A DNA stretch of 64,000 nucleotides from Pseudobacteriovorax sp. (GTDB lineage: Bacteria; Bdellovibrionota_B; Oligoflexia; Oligoflexales; Oligoflexaceae), in NCBI GenBank assembly GCA_013215145.1, contig JABSRP010000020.1:1-64000 (forward strand), in the 5' to 3' direction. This document shows, piece by piece, positions 16,980 through 25,531 of this stretch (position 1 is the first letter of the stretch; every line of letters begins with the position of its first letter). The notes below the pieces were generated by a model. That model was not told the DNA's origin. It worked only from the letters and a program-made list of their open reading frames with translations, and ran no database searches. Both the position numbers and the translations under genes were made by a program.

Positions 16980-19313
16980 ATGATACTTCAAATAGCCGAA
17001 GTGGGGTTTTCATTGGAAACTGGCAGCGCAAAAAAGATGCTCGAGCAGGCCAATAAGTTAATATTCGTCAAGGAGTACCAGGAAGCAGGAAAAGTCGTGC
17101 AGGCTATTCTTGACGAAGAGCCGCGGACGAGTAACCTACTCATTCATTTGAGACGCATTGAACTCTCCGTCAAACTCGGAACTGTAGAATCAGTTAAAGA
17201 AGAATACGAACAAATACTAGTCGAAGATCCATCGAGTACTGTGGCCCAAATCTGCCTTGTATTGGCCGAGCAACACGGTGAATTAATATCCCCCGACGAG
17301 TCTCTCGCACGACTACAATCGTTACTGAAATCCATTGGACCACATGCCGCTATTTACTACGGAATTGGCTTTAGTATGGAGATGGATGAAAATTTCGAAA
17401 GAGCTCTTTACAACTATCGGCAGTGTATTAATACAGACCATGATTGGTATCCAGGATACTTTGGGTTGAGTCAGATTTATTACCATCTTGGTGATGAGGA
17501 AAAAGGTGATCACTTTTTCTACCTTTTTGAGGAGTTAGCGCCTTATAACGTCTACGGAAACTTCGAAACACATCAAAGACTTGCGGCTGAATATCTTCAA
17601 AGAGAAGAGTACGAAAGAGCGGAAAAAAGTATTTCTACTTTATCTGAATGGTGGATGGATAATAAAGGGTATTGCCCAATTGAAATACAAATTTACGAAC
17701 GATTTGCAAGCGCAAAAATAGCGGATCTACAGCAAGATCCAAGCAAGGGTACTGAAAGGCGTAAACAAGGTGAAATTCTGGTTGGTAGAGCCATAACCGA
17801 CGATGATGAAAACGAAGGCGTTCTTTATTTCATCGCTAAGGTACTAGAGGAATACTCACAACATGAATTGGCTTTGAAAGTTTACAAGAAGATCTTAAGT
17901 AACGAGATCAGTAGCCCAGAGATCGTTCAAAAGATCGGAAGTCATTTTTTATCCTTGGGCGAGCATCATTTGGCGGAAGATCTATTCGAAGAAGCCTACA
18001 AACACCATCCCGACAATCCAGAAATACGCTTTTGCTGGCGTGTGTCTAAACTCCGAAATGCGGGGATCAACGTCGAGGAATACCTTATCCAAAAGGAACG
18101 TCTAAAATCCCTTGTAGAGTCTCAGTCCGATAAAGTTGAACTTCTATCTCTTCTTCATTCCCTCGTGGCCAAATACGACAAAGATCCTGATATTCATAGT
18201 CATATGGGTGATGTTTATTTGAAGCTTGGTAATGTAGATCGAGCTCGTCGACATTTTTTGACGATGTACGAGCTTGATCCAGAAAGCTTATTGACAAAAA
18301 TTAAATATATCACTTTCGAAATTCAGCACGGTGATCCAAAACAGTCTCGCGGAGTTCTCGATTCGATTGATGAAGACAAAATTCAAAACCAATCTCAAGT
18401 TTGTGAGATTAAGTGGCTAAAGGCAAACTATGCTTTTCTAGATAAGGATTTTGAAGTCTCACTCAATTTCTTGTCGCGGGCGCTTCAGTTTGATCCTTGG
18501 AATGTTACCTATCTGGTTCAACAGGCTTTGGCTCTTTCAGCCTTGGCTGAAGAAAAAGTTGATTTCAATCTTTATGACAAGACCCTAAAGCTGCTTTCCG
18601 TCAACAGTGAAGAGGATTTGGATTGGAATGAGTTTCGCGAGTTGACGAAAAAGGTCTCCGATAATCACCTCCTAGAACTCGACTACTGCCGTTCTAAAAT
18701 TAGTTTTCTATATGCTGACGGGGCGGAAAATGATTTGGTGGATTTGGTAAAGGCTGCTTGTAAACTCGATGCGGGACGCAGTACCTATGATTTTTTGAAG
18801 CTGCTAAATACGAATTTTGATAGTCCAAATATTTACTGGGCATTGGGGTACTTGTACAAAGATCTTTGGCAGCTCGAAGTAGCTTGTGTTTGGTTTGAGC
18901 AGATTCTTATTTCCACCGATTCTGTTGAATCTCATCACGCCAAAGCTTATCTAGAGTTAGCCGATTGTTATACTTGGCAAAGTCGGCATTTAGATAAGGC
19001 AGTTGAGTATTCGAGGATGGCGTTGGATTTGAGTCACTCGACCCAGAAAGATGGCATTCGTATTTTAGCTCATGCGCTATTGCGTCGTGGTGATGTTAGA
19101 CAGGCTGAGGTCTATCTAGAAGAATTGGATGACGACACAGAAGCTGTTTACTTGAGAGGTTTGCTGCATTATCGCAATGGTAACAGTGAAAAGGCTAATG
19201 AAATTTGGAAACCCCTACTCACGATTACTACATTAAATCTGAGAATGCATACGATTAAGCAACAGGTCATGGAATACTATTTCGAAAAAGTTCCCTATAA
19301 AGGGATTAACTAA
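16980..19313 (+). CDS. Large soluble TPR-repeat protein, function unknown
   Basis: A 777-residue protein with no signal peptide and no membrane helix, made almost entirely of degenerate TPR helices. Clear units lie near residues 120-190 (AIYYGIGFSMEMDENFERALYN, then GYFGLSQIYYHLGDEEKGD), 280-340, 400-450 (HSHMGDVYLKLGNVDRARRHF), 500-540 and 610-740 (LAHALLRRGDVRQAEVYL). It is strongly acidic. Such scaffolds organise protein partners, but none can be named. It leads a plus-strand group with the zinc-ribbon protein, a second TPR protein and a PsbP/DcrB-like membrane protein. The start ATG 16980 has only a weak RBS (TGAG). A second ATG at 17037 would drop 19 residues. Confidence 0.8.
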   Translation: MILQIAEVGFSLETGSAKKMLEQANKLIFVKEYQEAGKVVQAILDEEPRTSNLLIHLRRIELSVKLGTVESVKEEYEQILVEDPSSTVAQICLVLAEQHGELISPDESLARLQSLLKSIGPHAAIYYGIGFSMEMDENFERALYNYRQCINTDHDWYPGYFGLSQIYYHLGDEEKGDHFFYLFEELAPYNVYGNFETHQRLAAEYLQREEYERAEKSISTLSEWWMDNKGYCPIEIQIYERFASAKIADLQQDPSKGTERRKQGEILVGRAITDDDENEGVLYFIAKVLEEYSQHELALKVYKKILSNEISSPEIVQKIGSHFLSLGEHHLAEDLFEEAYKHHPDNPEIRFCWRVSKLRNAGINVEEYLIQKERLKSLVESQSDKVELLSLLHSLVAKYDKDPDIHSHMGDVYLKLGNVDRARRHFLTMYELDPESLLTKIKYITFEIQHGDPKQSRGVLDSIDEDKIQNQSQVCEIKWLKANYAFLDKDFEVSLNFLSRALQFDPWNVTYLVQQALALSALAEEKVDFNLYDKTLKLLSVNSEEDLDWNEFRELTKKVSDNHLLELDYCRSKISFLYADGAENDLVDLVKAACKLDAGRSTYDFLKLLNTNFDSPNIYWALGYLYKDLWQLEVACVWFEQILISTDSVESHHAKAYLELADCYTWQSRHLDKAVEYSRMALDLSHSTQKDGIRILAHALLRRGDVRQAEVYLEELDDDTEAVYLRGLLHYRNGNSEKANEIWKPLLTITTLNLRMHTIKQQVMEYYFEKVPYKGIN

Positions 19314-19553
19314 GCCCATCAAGGCGTCCGCAACAATATAAGTTTTCTCGTCGTTTTACAGTTGACATCATTCCTCTAATGTGGACAATGTAGCTCGAGC
19401 ATTAAAAAAAATTTGGTTTTAGATAGATGTTGCTGGCAACTGCGTGAATGGGCCTTTGTGTATTCTTTGGCGCTTACTTATGAAGATGCGACGTCTATCA
19501 AACCTCTGATCTTCAGAGCATGGCAATCTATTTTCTTGTCAAGGGGAATTGAT

Positions 19554-19835
19554 ATGAAAGCATTACAGAGGTGCAAGTGTTGCGGTGAGATGAAACGTGT
19601 ACGTGTCAGGGACTTTAGTCCTCAAGCATGGGCTTATCTATTGCATTGGGAAGAGATTGATAGTTCGGTGGTGGGTCAACCTATCTGTTCTTCGTGCTAT
19701 AGCGATTTGAGGGAGCTACTGATCGATCGTTCGAGTGAGATGGAACAAGGTCCGGAGCCTTCCATTGCGAGTCAGCAGGCTATTGCAGCAGAAATGCTTC
19801 ACAATGGGTTGCCGCAGGACCCAATCGCTAGCTAG
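19554..19835 (+). CDS. Small CxxC/CxxC zinc-ribbon protein, unknown function
   Basis: A 93-residue protein with one CKCC/CxxC pair at residues 7-10 and a second pair CSSC at about 45-48. These four cysteines can bind one zinc. A basic stretch KRVRVRDFSPQAW lies between them, and the acidic C-terminal half looks disordered. The frame extends upstream to TTG 19415, but ATG 19554 is preceded by AAGGGGA at 6 nt and starts just before the first Cys pair. It sits between two TPR genes on the same strand. I do not recognise the family. Confidence 0.65.
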   Translation: MKALQRCKCCGEMKRVRVRDFSPQAWAYLLHWEEIDSSVVGQPICSSCYSDLRELLIDRSSEMEQGPEPSIASQQAIAAEMLHNGLPQDPIAS

Positions 19836-19925
19836 GTAAAATTTACCTTTAAATATTCACGGGTTGAATTAAACCTTTGGCCATATTTGTCGATGTAAAC
19901 GCATGACGTTTTAACGGAGACAAAT

Positions 19926-21335
19926 ATGGCTTCCCAACAAAGTTCCCTAAATATCGTAGATCCATTATATCTAACGTGCCTAACGCATCATTGGAATGAA
20001 GATCTTCCCAAACTGAAGCGGCAACTGTACTCGGCATTGCGCACAGGAGAACAGGCCAGCACAGATATCTATTTGTATCGATTGTGGATCGATATAGCCT
20101 CGCATGATGATACTTTCACGGACTTGAGGGCTTTGAAAGATCATTTGAACACCTTAGCCTCTGACTCTGGAGGAGATGCATCTTTATACTACTCGCTCAT
20201 TGCAATGATCCACTACGAGTTGGGAGAAGTTGAAGCCGCTGAACTCATGCTTTCTAGTATCTCTCGCTCTCAAAGAGATCTTTACTCCGAGGAGTTGCGT
20301 TACTACCTTAGGCTGCACGAAGAAGACTCACCAGAATGGGACTGGATTTACGACTTTGCCTCCTGCGACTATATCGTTGTTGAAAAACTTGTAGACTCGT
20401 TAGTAGTCCGAGGGCGATTTGCGGAAGCCTGCGAGCTCTCGCAGTATGCTGCTAAATACTATCCTCAGTCTTATATCTACGAAAAGGTTAAACTTGAGGT
20501 AGTAAGGGCAGTAGGACCATTTTCCGATGTCATTGAGATTGTGAGCAGTCTTGCGGAAAAATTCCCCATGCGTCATCAGTATCAGTACCTGAAAGGCCTC
20601 TCATTGTTTCGAACGAAACGATATGAAGAGGCTGCAAATTGCTTTGAGAGTGCTATCGAGACGGCTCACGAACCCCATCCTGAATACCTGACTCGGTTAG
20701 GTCACTGTCAGTCTGAGCTCTATCGCATCGGCCGAACCGAACAGTTATACTCCGGTGCCTTGTCTACTTTGGAAAAAGCAGTTGAAACAGCAATCGAGCA
20801 AGGAGTTTCGATTCATGAGGCGTCAAATCAAAAAAAGAGGCTGGAAAAAATGAGAGAAGATGTAGATGTTGAGCTTTCGGAACGATTCTGGCTGGCAATG
20901 ATGTTGCCGCAGAGTTTTGCTAGTTTACGTACTAACGATTTAGATGATATTCAATATATTAGAAGACCATTGGGTAATAAACCTCAGCCAGGAGATTTAT
21001 GCTTTTTTGTTTATTTAGACAAAAAATCTTCAAAGTCAGATCAAGACTGGAGGTTGGCTGCTCTTTATAAGGTTGTTGAAAAACCAGAGTGGGACCCCAT
21101 TCATCGATATCATTCCCTAATGTCCCTTCAATTTCGTCATGAAATCGCTCTGCCGCTCGATATGAATCTTATCGATGAGGGAAGTGATCGTAAATATTCA
21201 GCAGAAGATCCGCGAAAGTACTCCGTATTTTCGATGGATGACTCAGCATTTGATATAATTGTGGAGAGTATCCGTGAATCTTTGGGAGACGAGGACGAAT
21301 TTGCACAAGCTATTCTCAGTCTAAGAAGTGCATAA
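19926..21335 (+). CDS. TPR-repeat protein with unknown C-terminal domain
   Basis: A 469-residue soluble protein. Residues about 70-280 form TPR-like helix pairs (YYSLIAMIHYELGEVEAAELML, YQYLKGLSLFRTKRYEEAANCF). The C-terminal 170 residues are not TPR: they start with SERFWLAMMLPQSFASLRTNDL and include GDLCFFVYLDKKSSKSDQDWR, a mixed alpha/beta region I do not recognise. ATG 19926 has GGAG 8 nt upstream. Its stop lies 14 bp before the likely start of the membrane protein gene, so the two are probably cotranscribed. Confidence 0.75.
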   Translation: MASQQSSLNIVDPLYLTCLTHHWNEDLPKLKRQLYSALRTGEQASTDIYLYRLWIDIASHDDTFTDLRALKDHLNTLASDSGGDASLYYSLIAMIHYELGEVEAAELMLSSISRSQRDLYSEELRYYLRLHEEDSPEWDWIYDFASCDYIVVEKLVDSLVVRGRFAEACELSQYAAKYYPQSYIYEKVKLEVVRAVGPFSDVIEIVSSLAEKFPMRHQYQYLKGLSLFRTKRYEEAANCFESAIETAHEPHPEYLTRLGHCQSELYRIGRTEQLYSGALSTLEKAVETAIEQGVSIHEASNQKKRLEKMREDVDVELSERFWLAMMLPQSFASLRTNDLDDIQYIRRPLGNKPQPGDLCFFVYLDKKSSKSDQDWRLAALYKVVEKPEWDPIHRYHSLMSLQFRHEIALPLDMNLIDEGSDRKYSAEDPRKYSVFSMDDSAFDIIVESIRESLGDEDEFAQAILSLRSA

Positions 21336-21348
21336 AAAGGATGATTTT

Positions 21349-22233
21349 TTGAATTTTATTCGGAAGCTTAAAAAAACTTTATTCTTTTCAATCTTCGGAT
21401 TGCTTGACGCCTTTGCTCTAGGAGAAACCGTTCAAGACGAGAGAACGGGTTTTTCCATTGACGCTCCGGCAGGCTGGGAGGTTTCTGCCAATACTGACGG
21501 CGCTACTTTCCTTTTTCAAGCGCCCTTTGATGAGTCTGCCGCTTACAGACGAAACATTAGAATTATGAGTTTTTCAGGTTCGAGGTACATTGACGATGTA
21601 TCTCTTAATGAATTCGTCAAAGAAATTGAAGAAAAATCCACGAAGATGTCTAATCTGGTGTCTAACTACAGAGTCAGAGATTTGACACTAATTGAATTGG
21701 CCGATCAAAGCCCTGCCGGACTTTTCTACGCTGATTTTTATCTCGATCAAATTGCCATGATGCAAATGAGAATTCTTATATCATCACAGACCAATCATTA
21801 CCTACTAACCTATACTGATATTCAGGAAAATTTTGAAAACTCTGGAAACGGATACCTGGACGAAGCCTATCAGGCGTTCTTAACTGCTAAATTGCCTTCG
21901 AGAGCTCCCGGTAGGAGTGATTTATTTAAGTCAGTGATTCCTATAGTATGTGGTTTACTTGGAATCTGCCTACTTTTTTCGATTTACAGAAGGTTCCAAA
22001 TAAATCGTTTGGGTCGTGGAATTAAAGAGTACGAAGACGATTATGTGGGTGACCCTACTCCCACAGAAGAAGATCGTATTGATGATTTGTCTTTCAGCGA
22101 TAGCGATGTGTTTTCTTCAAAGCAATCCCTACGCTTATCGAAGAAGAAAAAGAAGACTCCTAGAAGTGCTAACGACGAGATTTCTGATCATGAATTTGAC
22201 GATGACGATGACGATTGGAAATTGAACGGGTGA
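21349..22233 (+). CDS. Membrane protein with DcrB/PsbP-like extracytoplasmic domain and acidic cytoplasmic tail
   Basis: About 294 residues. An N-terminal signal (KTLFFSIFGLLDAFALG) is followed by a domain of about 165 residues that opens with DERTGFSIDAPAGWEVS, the beginning typical of PsbP/DcrB-like domains. Then comes one membrane helix (IPIVCGLLGICLLFSIY) and a roughly 85-residue cytoplasmic tail with alternating acidic (DDLSFSDSD, DDDDDDW) and basic (SKKKKKTPR) blocks. I choose TTG 21349, which has AAAAAGGATGA in front, over GTG 21328, which overlaps the preceding stop and has no RBS. It could anchor the upstream TPR proteins at the membrane; this is inference. Confidence 0.65.
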   Translation: MNFIRKLKKTLFFSIFGLLDAFALGETVQDERTGFSIDAPAGWEVSANTDGATFLFQAPFDESAAYRRNIRIMSFSGSRYIDDVSLNEFVKEIEEKSTKMSNLVSNYRVRDLTLIELADQSPAGLFYADFYLDQIAMMQMRILISSQTNHYLLTYTDIQENFENSGNGYLDEAYQAFLTAKLPSRAPGRSDLFKSVIPIVCGLLGICLLFSIYRRFQINRLGRGIKEYEDDYVGDPTPTEEDRIDDLSFSDSDVFSSKQSLRLSKKKKKTPRSANDEISDHEFDDDDDDWKLNG

Positions 22234-22241
22234 GAAAATGC

Positions 22242-22943
22242 TTATCTCAACCCTGTGCTCTTTTTGATCCAGCTATAGAAGGTTTCATTTTTACTCAGAT
22301 TTTTCTTAGTGATCGAATCGAATTCGAACCCCGCTTTCACTTTTTCTTCGTGCATCGCTTTCCAGCGACAATGCATAAATCCTTTAACTTCCTGATCATT
22401 GTGACTAAGGATAAATTGAATGGTGGATAAAGCCATTAAATCATCATCAACTATAATACCCATTCCCTGTGTACTCAGATTATCGAGCACGGCGTCCTTA
22501 GTTTCTCTGCCGTTTGTTATTTTTAGGCTGAGATCCTGAGAATGTGACATATTTCTAAGGAATTTTCTGTGCTTTATGGTGTCATCAAGATGAAGATCAT
22601 TCTGCTTTAAAAACTCCGTAAAGCTTTCTGCGTCTATAGGCTTTGACAAGACTCCAGAGATTCCCGATCGATAAATTCTGTCGAACTGAATACTAGGGTC
22701 GGATGTCATGATTATCACAGGAATTTCGAGCTCATGGCGAATCATCATGGCAAGTTCATCGCCCCTCATTTTGGGCATATAATAATCCGCAAGGATGCAT
22801 GATATGTCGCTATCTTCTTTAAGTAGCGTCAGAGCATCGAATCCACTAGTTGCGGAAATGATGTTGAAACCATTTTCGGTCAATGAGGCTCCAAGGACCT
22901 CAAGAAAGTCTTCTTCGTCGTCTACAAGTAGTACCTTACCCAT
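22242..22943 (-). CDS. REC-PilZ response regulator
   Basis: A 233-residue two-domain regulator. The receiver (residues 1-112) has the acidic pocket VDDEED, the phospho-acceptor D53 (LADYYMP), T80 and K101. The second domain (about 120-225) is PilZ: RKFLR at 126-130 gives the RxxxR arginines and NLSTQG at 155-160 gives NxSxxG, so cyclic-di-GMP binding is plausible. No DNA-binding domain is present, so output should be by protein contact. It follows the HDOD gene by 18 bp on the same strand (one operon) and ends 8 bp from the convergent membrane-protein gene. Confidence 0.85.
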   Translation of the reverse strand: MGKVLLVDDEEDFLEVLGASLTENGFNIISATSGFDALTLLKEDSDISCILADYYMPKMRGDELAMMIRHELEIPVIIMTSDPSIQFDRIYRSGISGVLSKPIDAESFTEFLKQNDLHLDDTIKHRKFLRNMSHSQDLSLKITNGRETKDAVLDNLSTQGMGIIVDDDLMALSTIQFILSHNDQEVKGFMHCRWKAMHEEKVKAGFEFDSITKKNLSKNETFYSWIKKSTGLR

Positions 22944-22961
22944 CCAAGTTTCCTTTCGCGA

Positions 22962-24041
22962 CTATGCCGCATCGGAATTTTTTAGTTCCATCAATTTTTC
23001 GCCGAGTTGATCCCTTGTTTCTTCATTCAGGCCGATAATCTTTGCATATTTTTCAAAAAGTGATTCATCCATTCTTGAAGGCTGCAATAGAATCCAATGG
23101 GCGTATTGATTGGCGAGTGCAACACATTGCTGAAGTGAAGGACCTTCTTGTGTCGCTTCATCATCATCATCGAGAAAATCGCAGTCGTCAGTGACAAGAT
23201 CGGGAACATCCTTGGGGTGCGTATGATGGTATGAAAGTGCGTGAACAACATATTCAGGAAATCCCCAAAGAGCAGCAGCTACTTCTCCCAGTACTACATG
23301 AGAGTACGCTCTCAATTGATCTTCACCTTCTGACCATGTTCGAGGGCGCCGAGGGTTTGTTACGGTTTTAGCGACATCATCGGTGACTTCAGGAAAACAA
23401 ATTGCAGATACGACCTTTCCTATATTACATAAGCTTCCTGCAATATAAGCCTCGTCTTTCGAGATGTTGGGAGCATATGTTGCAGCGATATACTCTGCAA
23501 TTTTTCCGGTGAGAATAGACTCCGCCCAGTATTCGTCTTTGCTGAAATGATGGGATTTAAAATCAAACTCCTGCAGAGTCTCCGCTAATATGAGATCATT
23601 CAAGGTTTTTCTTCCGATGAATGAAATAGCGTGCTCGAGGCTTGTTAGCTCTGGCGATGAGGCCGATCGAAGGTTGTTTGCAGTTCTGAGGACACCGAGA
23701 GCTATGTTGGGAGCATGTCTTAGAGTTTCTCCAATTTTTTTAGATGATGCATTGTCATCGGAAATTAGAGTCTGGAGTTGCAAAACCGCGGTTGGAATAA
23801 GTGGAATATTTTTAATCTCTTGGACTTTTTTGAAGATCGTTCCAGCTGCTTCAGACATCTTTAAATTAGGTGAATACCACTCGAACTCACCTTTTTTCAA
23901 AATCAAACCGCTACCGCAAGAACATTCAAACCAAAGATTTCCCTTGGTGCAGACTCGAAAGCGAGACGTACCCCGAAGATAATCCCCAGGAGTTTCGAAT
24001 TTTCTTTCACAGCATTGGCAGATTGTGGGTTTCAGTCCCAT
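22962..24041 (-). CDS. Zinc-ribbon HDOD-domain protein (paralogue of 38386-39396)
   Basis: A 359-residue protein. The N-terminal 60 residues hold a cysteine pattern C8-X2-C11, C31, C40-X-C42 (zinc ribbon). Residues about 70-340 are an HDOD domain, a helical HD-like fold used in signalling, with SLEHAISFIGRKTLNDLI, a core motif SLCNIGK, and LWGFPEYVVHALSYHH. The HD pair of true phosphohydrolases is replaced by Cys-Asn, so hydrolase activity is unlikely. An acidic insert DDCDFLDDDDEAT (about 293-305) is absent from the paralogue. It is cotranscribed with the REC-PilZ gene, suggesting a shared signalling pathway. Confidence 0.8.
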   Translation of the reverse strand: MGLKPTICQCCERKFETPGDYLRGTSRFRVCTKGNLWFECSCGSGLILKKGEFEWYSPNLKMSEAAGTIFKKVQEIKNIPLIPTAVLQLQTLISDDNASSKKIGETLRHAPNIALGVLRTANNLRSASSPELTSLEHAISFIGRKTLNDLILAETLQEFDFKSHHFSKDEYWAESILTGKIAEYIAATYAPNISKDEAYIAGSLCNIGKVVSAICFPEVTDDVAKTVTNPRRPRTWSEGEDQLRAYSHVVLGEVAAALWGFPEYVVHALSYHHTHPKDVPDLVTDDCDFLDDDDEATQEGPSLQQCVALANQYAHWILLQPSRMDESLFEKYAKIIGLNEETRDQLGEKLMELKNSDAA

Positions 24042-24226
24042 AGACTCGACTCCGAAGCAAATTATTAGCTATCATGTTTAGTTTCGTACAATCCTATCTA
24101 TTCTTAAATGAAAAAGCCTTGTCCCGTCCTATTGCTATATTAGCGCCTGACATTATTAGTAAAAATTAAGTGGTTGAAGCCTTTTAATGACCAATTTGTT
24201 TACCTACCCATCTGGACTATGGTTCA

Positions 24227-24280
24227 TTTCCCCAGAATGCACCGGATCTGGGAAAAAGTTTTACATCTGGGAAAGACTTT
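24227..24280. promoter_or_regulatory. Candidate operator cluster upstream of the PhyH-like gene
   Basis: Two 16-bp copies ATCTGGGAAAAAGTTT (24246) and ATCTGGGAAAGACTTT (24265) match at 14 of 16 positions with a 19-bp period. An inverted, near-complementary TTCCCCAGA lies just before at about 24228-24236. The block sits 40-95 bp before ATG 24321, between divergent genes, where a regulator could bind. No factor is assigned. Confidence 0.4.
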
Positions 24281-24320
24281 TTGAGCGATAAGGCTTGTAT
24301 GCACGGAAAATGGGGGGTGT

Positions 24321-25091
24321 ATGCTTTCTGCCGATCAGCTGGAGTCCTTTGATAAAGACGGTTATTTAATTTTACCGTCCTTGTTTACGCCGCAAGAAGT
24401 ATCTGAAATTATGATGGAAATAGAAAAACTGCAAAAGATTGCCGATTCTCGGTTTGAGACCTTCGATTCTGAAGGGACCCGATTTGTAAAAAATGGCAAA
24501 CAAATTCAGAGAATTGTCTGGTGTCCTGGTGTTAGTCCAAGGTTGCTCAGGTTCTGTCAGGACCCAAAACTGCTTGGTCCTATTTCACAGATACTTGGGT
24601 CACGGGATCTAGTTCAACTGATTTCCCAGGCCCATTTTAAGCTTCCAGGTGACGGGGTAAGTTTTCCTTGGCACCAAGATAGTGAGCATCGAAAGTACGG
24701 AACCTCATCTTGGAACGATATCAACGGAAACGGTAGTTTTGTTCAATCCATCATGGCTCTTGACCCCATGACTAGGGATAACGGACCCATCCGGATTATT
24801 CCCAACAGTGCAAACGATGGCCATCTTTATTTAGAAAGAGGTACTCTTCATCGGTCTTCATTTGATCAAAGAAAAATTTTAACCCCGGAGCTTTCTCCAG
24901 GTTCTGTTTTGCTGTTTGGTCCCTTTACCGTTCATGGCAGTCAGGAGAATCGGAGCAAAACCGCGAGGCGCGTGTTCATCAATGGGTTTACTATTCCTGG
25001 AGTCAATTTTTTTGAATATCCCGGCTGTGGTCTCGGACTACCGACTCGATTTAACGGAATTCTTCATTCAAAAGGAAATCCTATTCCCTAG
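24321..25091 (+). CDS. Phytanoyl-CoA dioxygenase (PhyH)-family Fe(II)/2-oxoglutarate oxygenase
   Basis: A 256-residue non-haem iron oxygenase. The N-terminal FDKDGYLILPSLFTPQEV is the usual PhyH opening. The facial triad is visible as HQD in FPWHQDSEHRKYG and the distal His in FTVHGSQENRS, followed by the Arg that holds 2-oxoglutarate (ARRVFINGF). The family hydroxylates varied substrates, including fatty acyl-CoA, ectoine and antibiotic precursors, so the substrate is unknown. The product is close to the common length. ATG 24321 is preceded by a G-rich RBS. It is monocistronic, divergent from the HDOD operon. Confidence 0.85.
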   Translation: MLSADQLESFDKDGYLILPSLFTPQEVSEIMMEIEKLQKIADSRFETFDSEGTRFVKNGKQIQRIVWCPGVSPRLLRFCQDPKLLGPISQILGSRDLVQLISQAHFKLPGDGVSFPWHQDSEHRKYGTSSWNDINGNGSFVQSIMALDPMTRDNGPIRIIPNSANDGHLYLERGTLHRSSFDQRKILTPELSPGSVLLFGPFTVHGSQENRSKTARRVFINGFTIPGVNFFEYPGCGLGLPTRFNGILHSKGNPIP

Positions 25092-25159
25092 AGTATTTTG
25101 TCGTTTCTGTTGATGATTAAGAGAGCAAGGCGGGCGAAAACTTTGGATCGAAAACAAAA

Positions 25160-25181
25160 AAGCTGAACCAAAGTTCAGCTT
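25160..25181 (-). terminator. Intrinsic terminator of the tRNA-Val transcript
   Basis: Nine-bp perfect stem (25160-25168 with 25173-25181) and a 4-nt loop. On the minus strand it is followed by six T, G, four T, so it should end the tRNA transcript 28 nt downstream of the CCA end. Confidence 0.8.
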
Positions 25182-25208
25182 AACTAATATTGTATTTGTT
25201 CGGAGTCA

Positions 25209-25285
25209 TGGTGGGGATTACAAGATTCGAACTTGTGACCCCCTGCTTGTAAGGCAGGTGCTCTAACCAACTGAGCTAAATCCCC
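25209..25285 (-). tRNA. tRNA-Val (anticodon TAC)
   Basis: On the minus strand the 77-nt sequence folds as a full cloverleaf. The acceptor stem starts GGGGATT and pairs with AATCCCC, the D arm is AGCTCAGTTGGTTAGAGC, the anticodon arm is CCTGC-CTTACAA-GCAGG with anticodon TAC, and the T arm is ACAAG-TTCGAAT-CTTGT. The discriminator is A, and the CCA end is encoded. TATAGT lies 11 nt before the 5' end as a possible -10 box, without a good -35. There is a single gene, not a tRNA cluster. The flanks show no att-like duplication of the 3' end. Confidence 0.97.
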
Positions 25286-25531
25286 ATTAACTGACGACTA
25301 TAATTAACAAAGTCTACTGGACCTTGCAATTGTCCGAGGCAATGCTTATCGCAAATCATATCCGTCTCGTCAATCACTAATGTGGGAATTCATCCTTCGT
25401 CGTGAAGAATTGGTCTTTTGTGCGTAATAGTGACTTGATTATGCCATATTTTAGAGACTCGCATTTGAGTCGAAGATTCTTTACAGTATGGTGGGTCGCT
25501 TCTAACACTCCAATGTAATTGAGAGAGATTC

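Noticed and set aside
25209..25285. Integration site at the tRNA-Val gene
   Set aside because: No integrase, no duplicated tRNA 3' end and no composition change were seen nearby.
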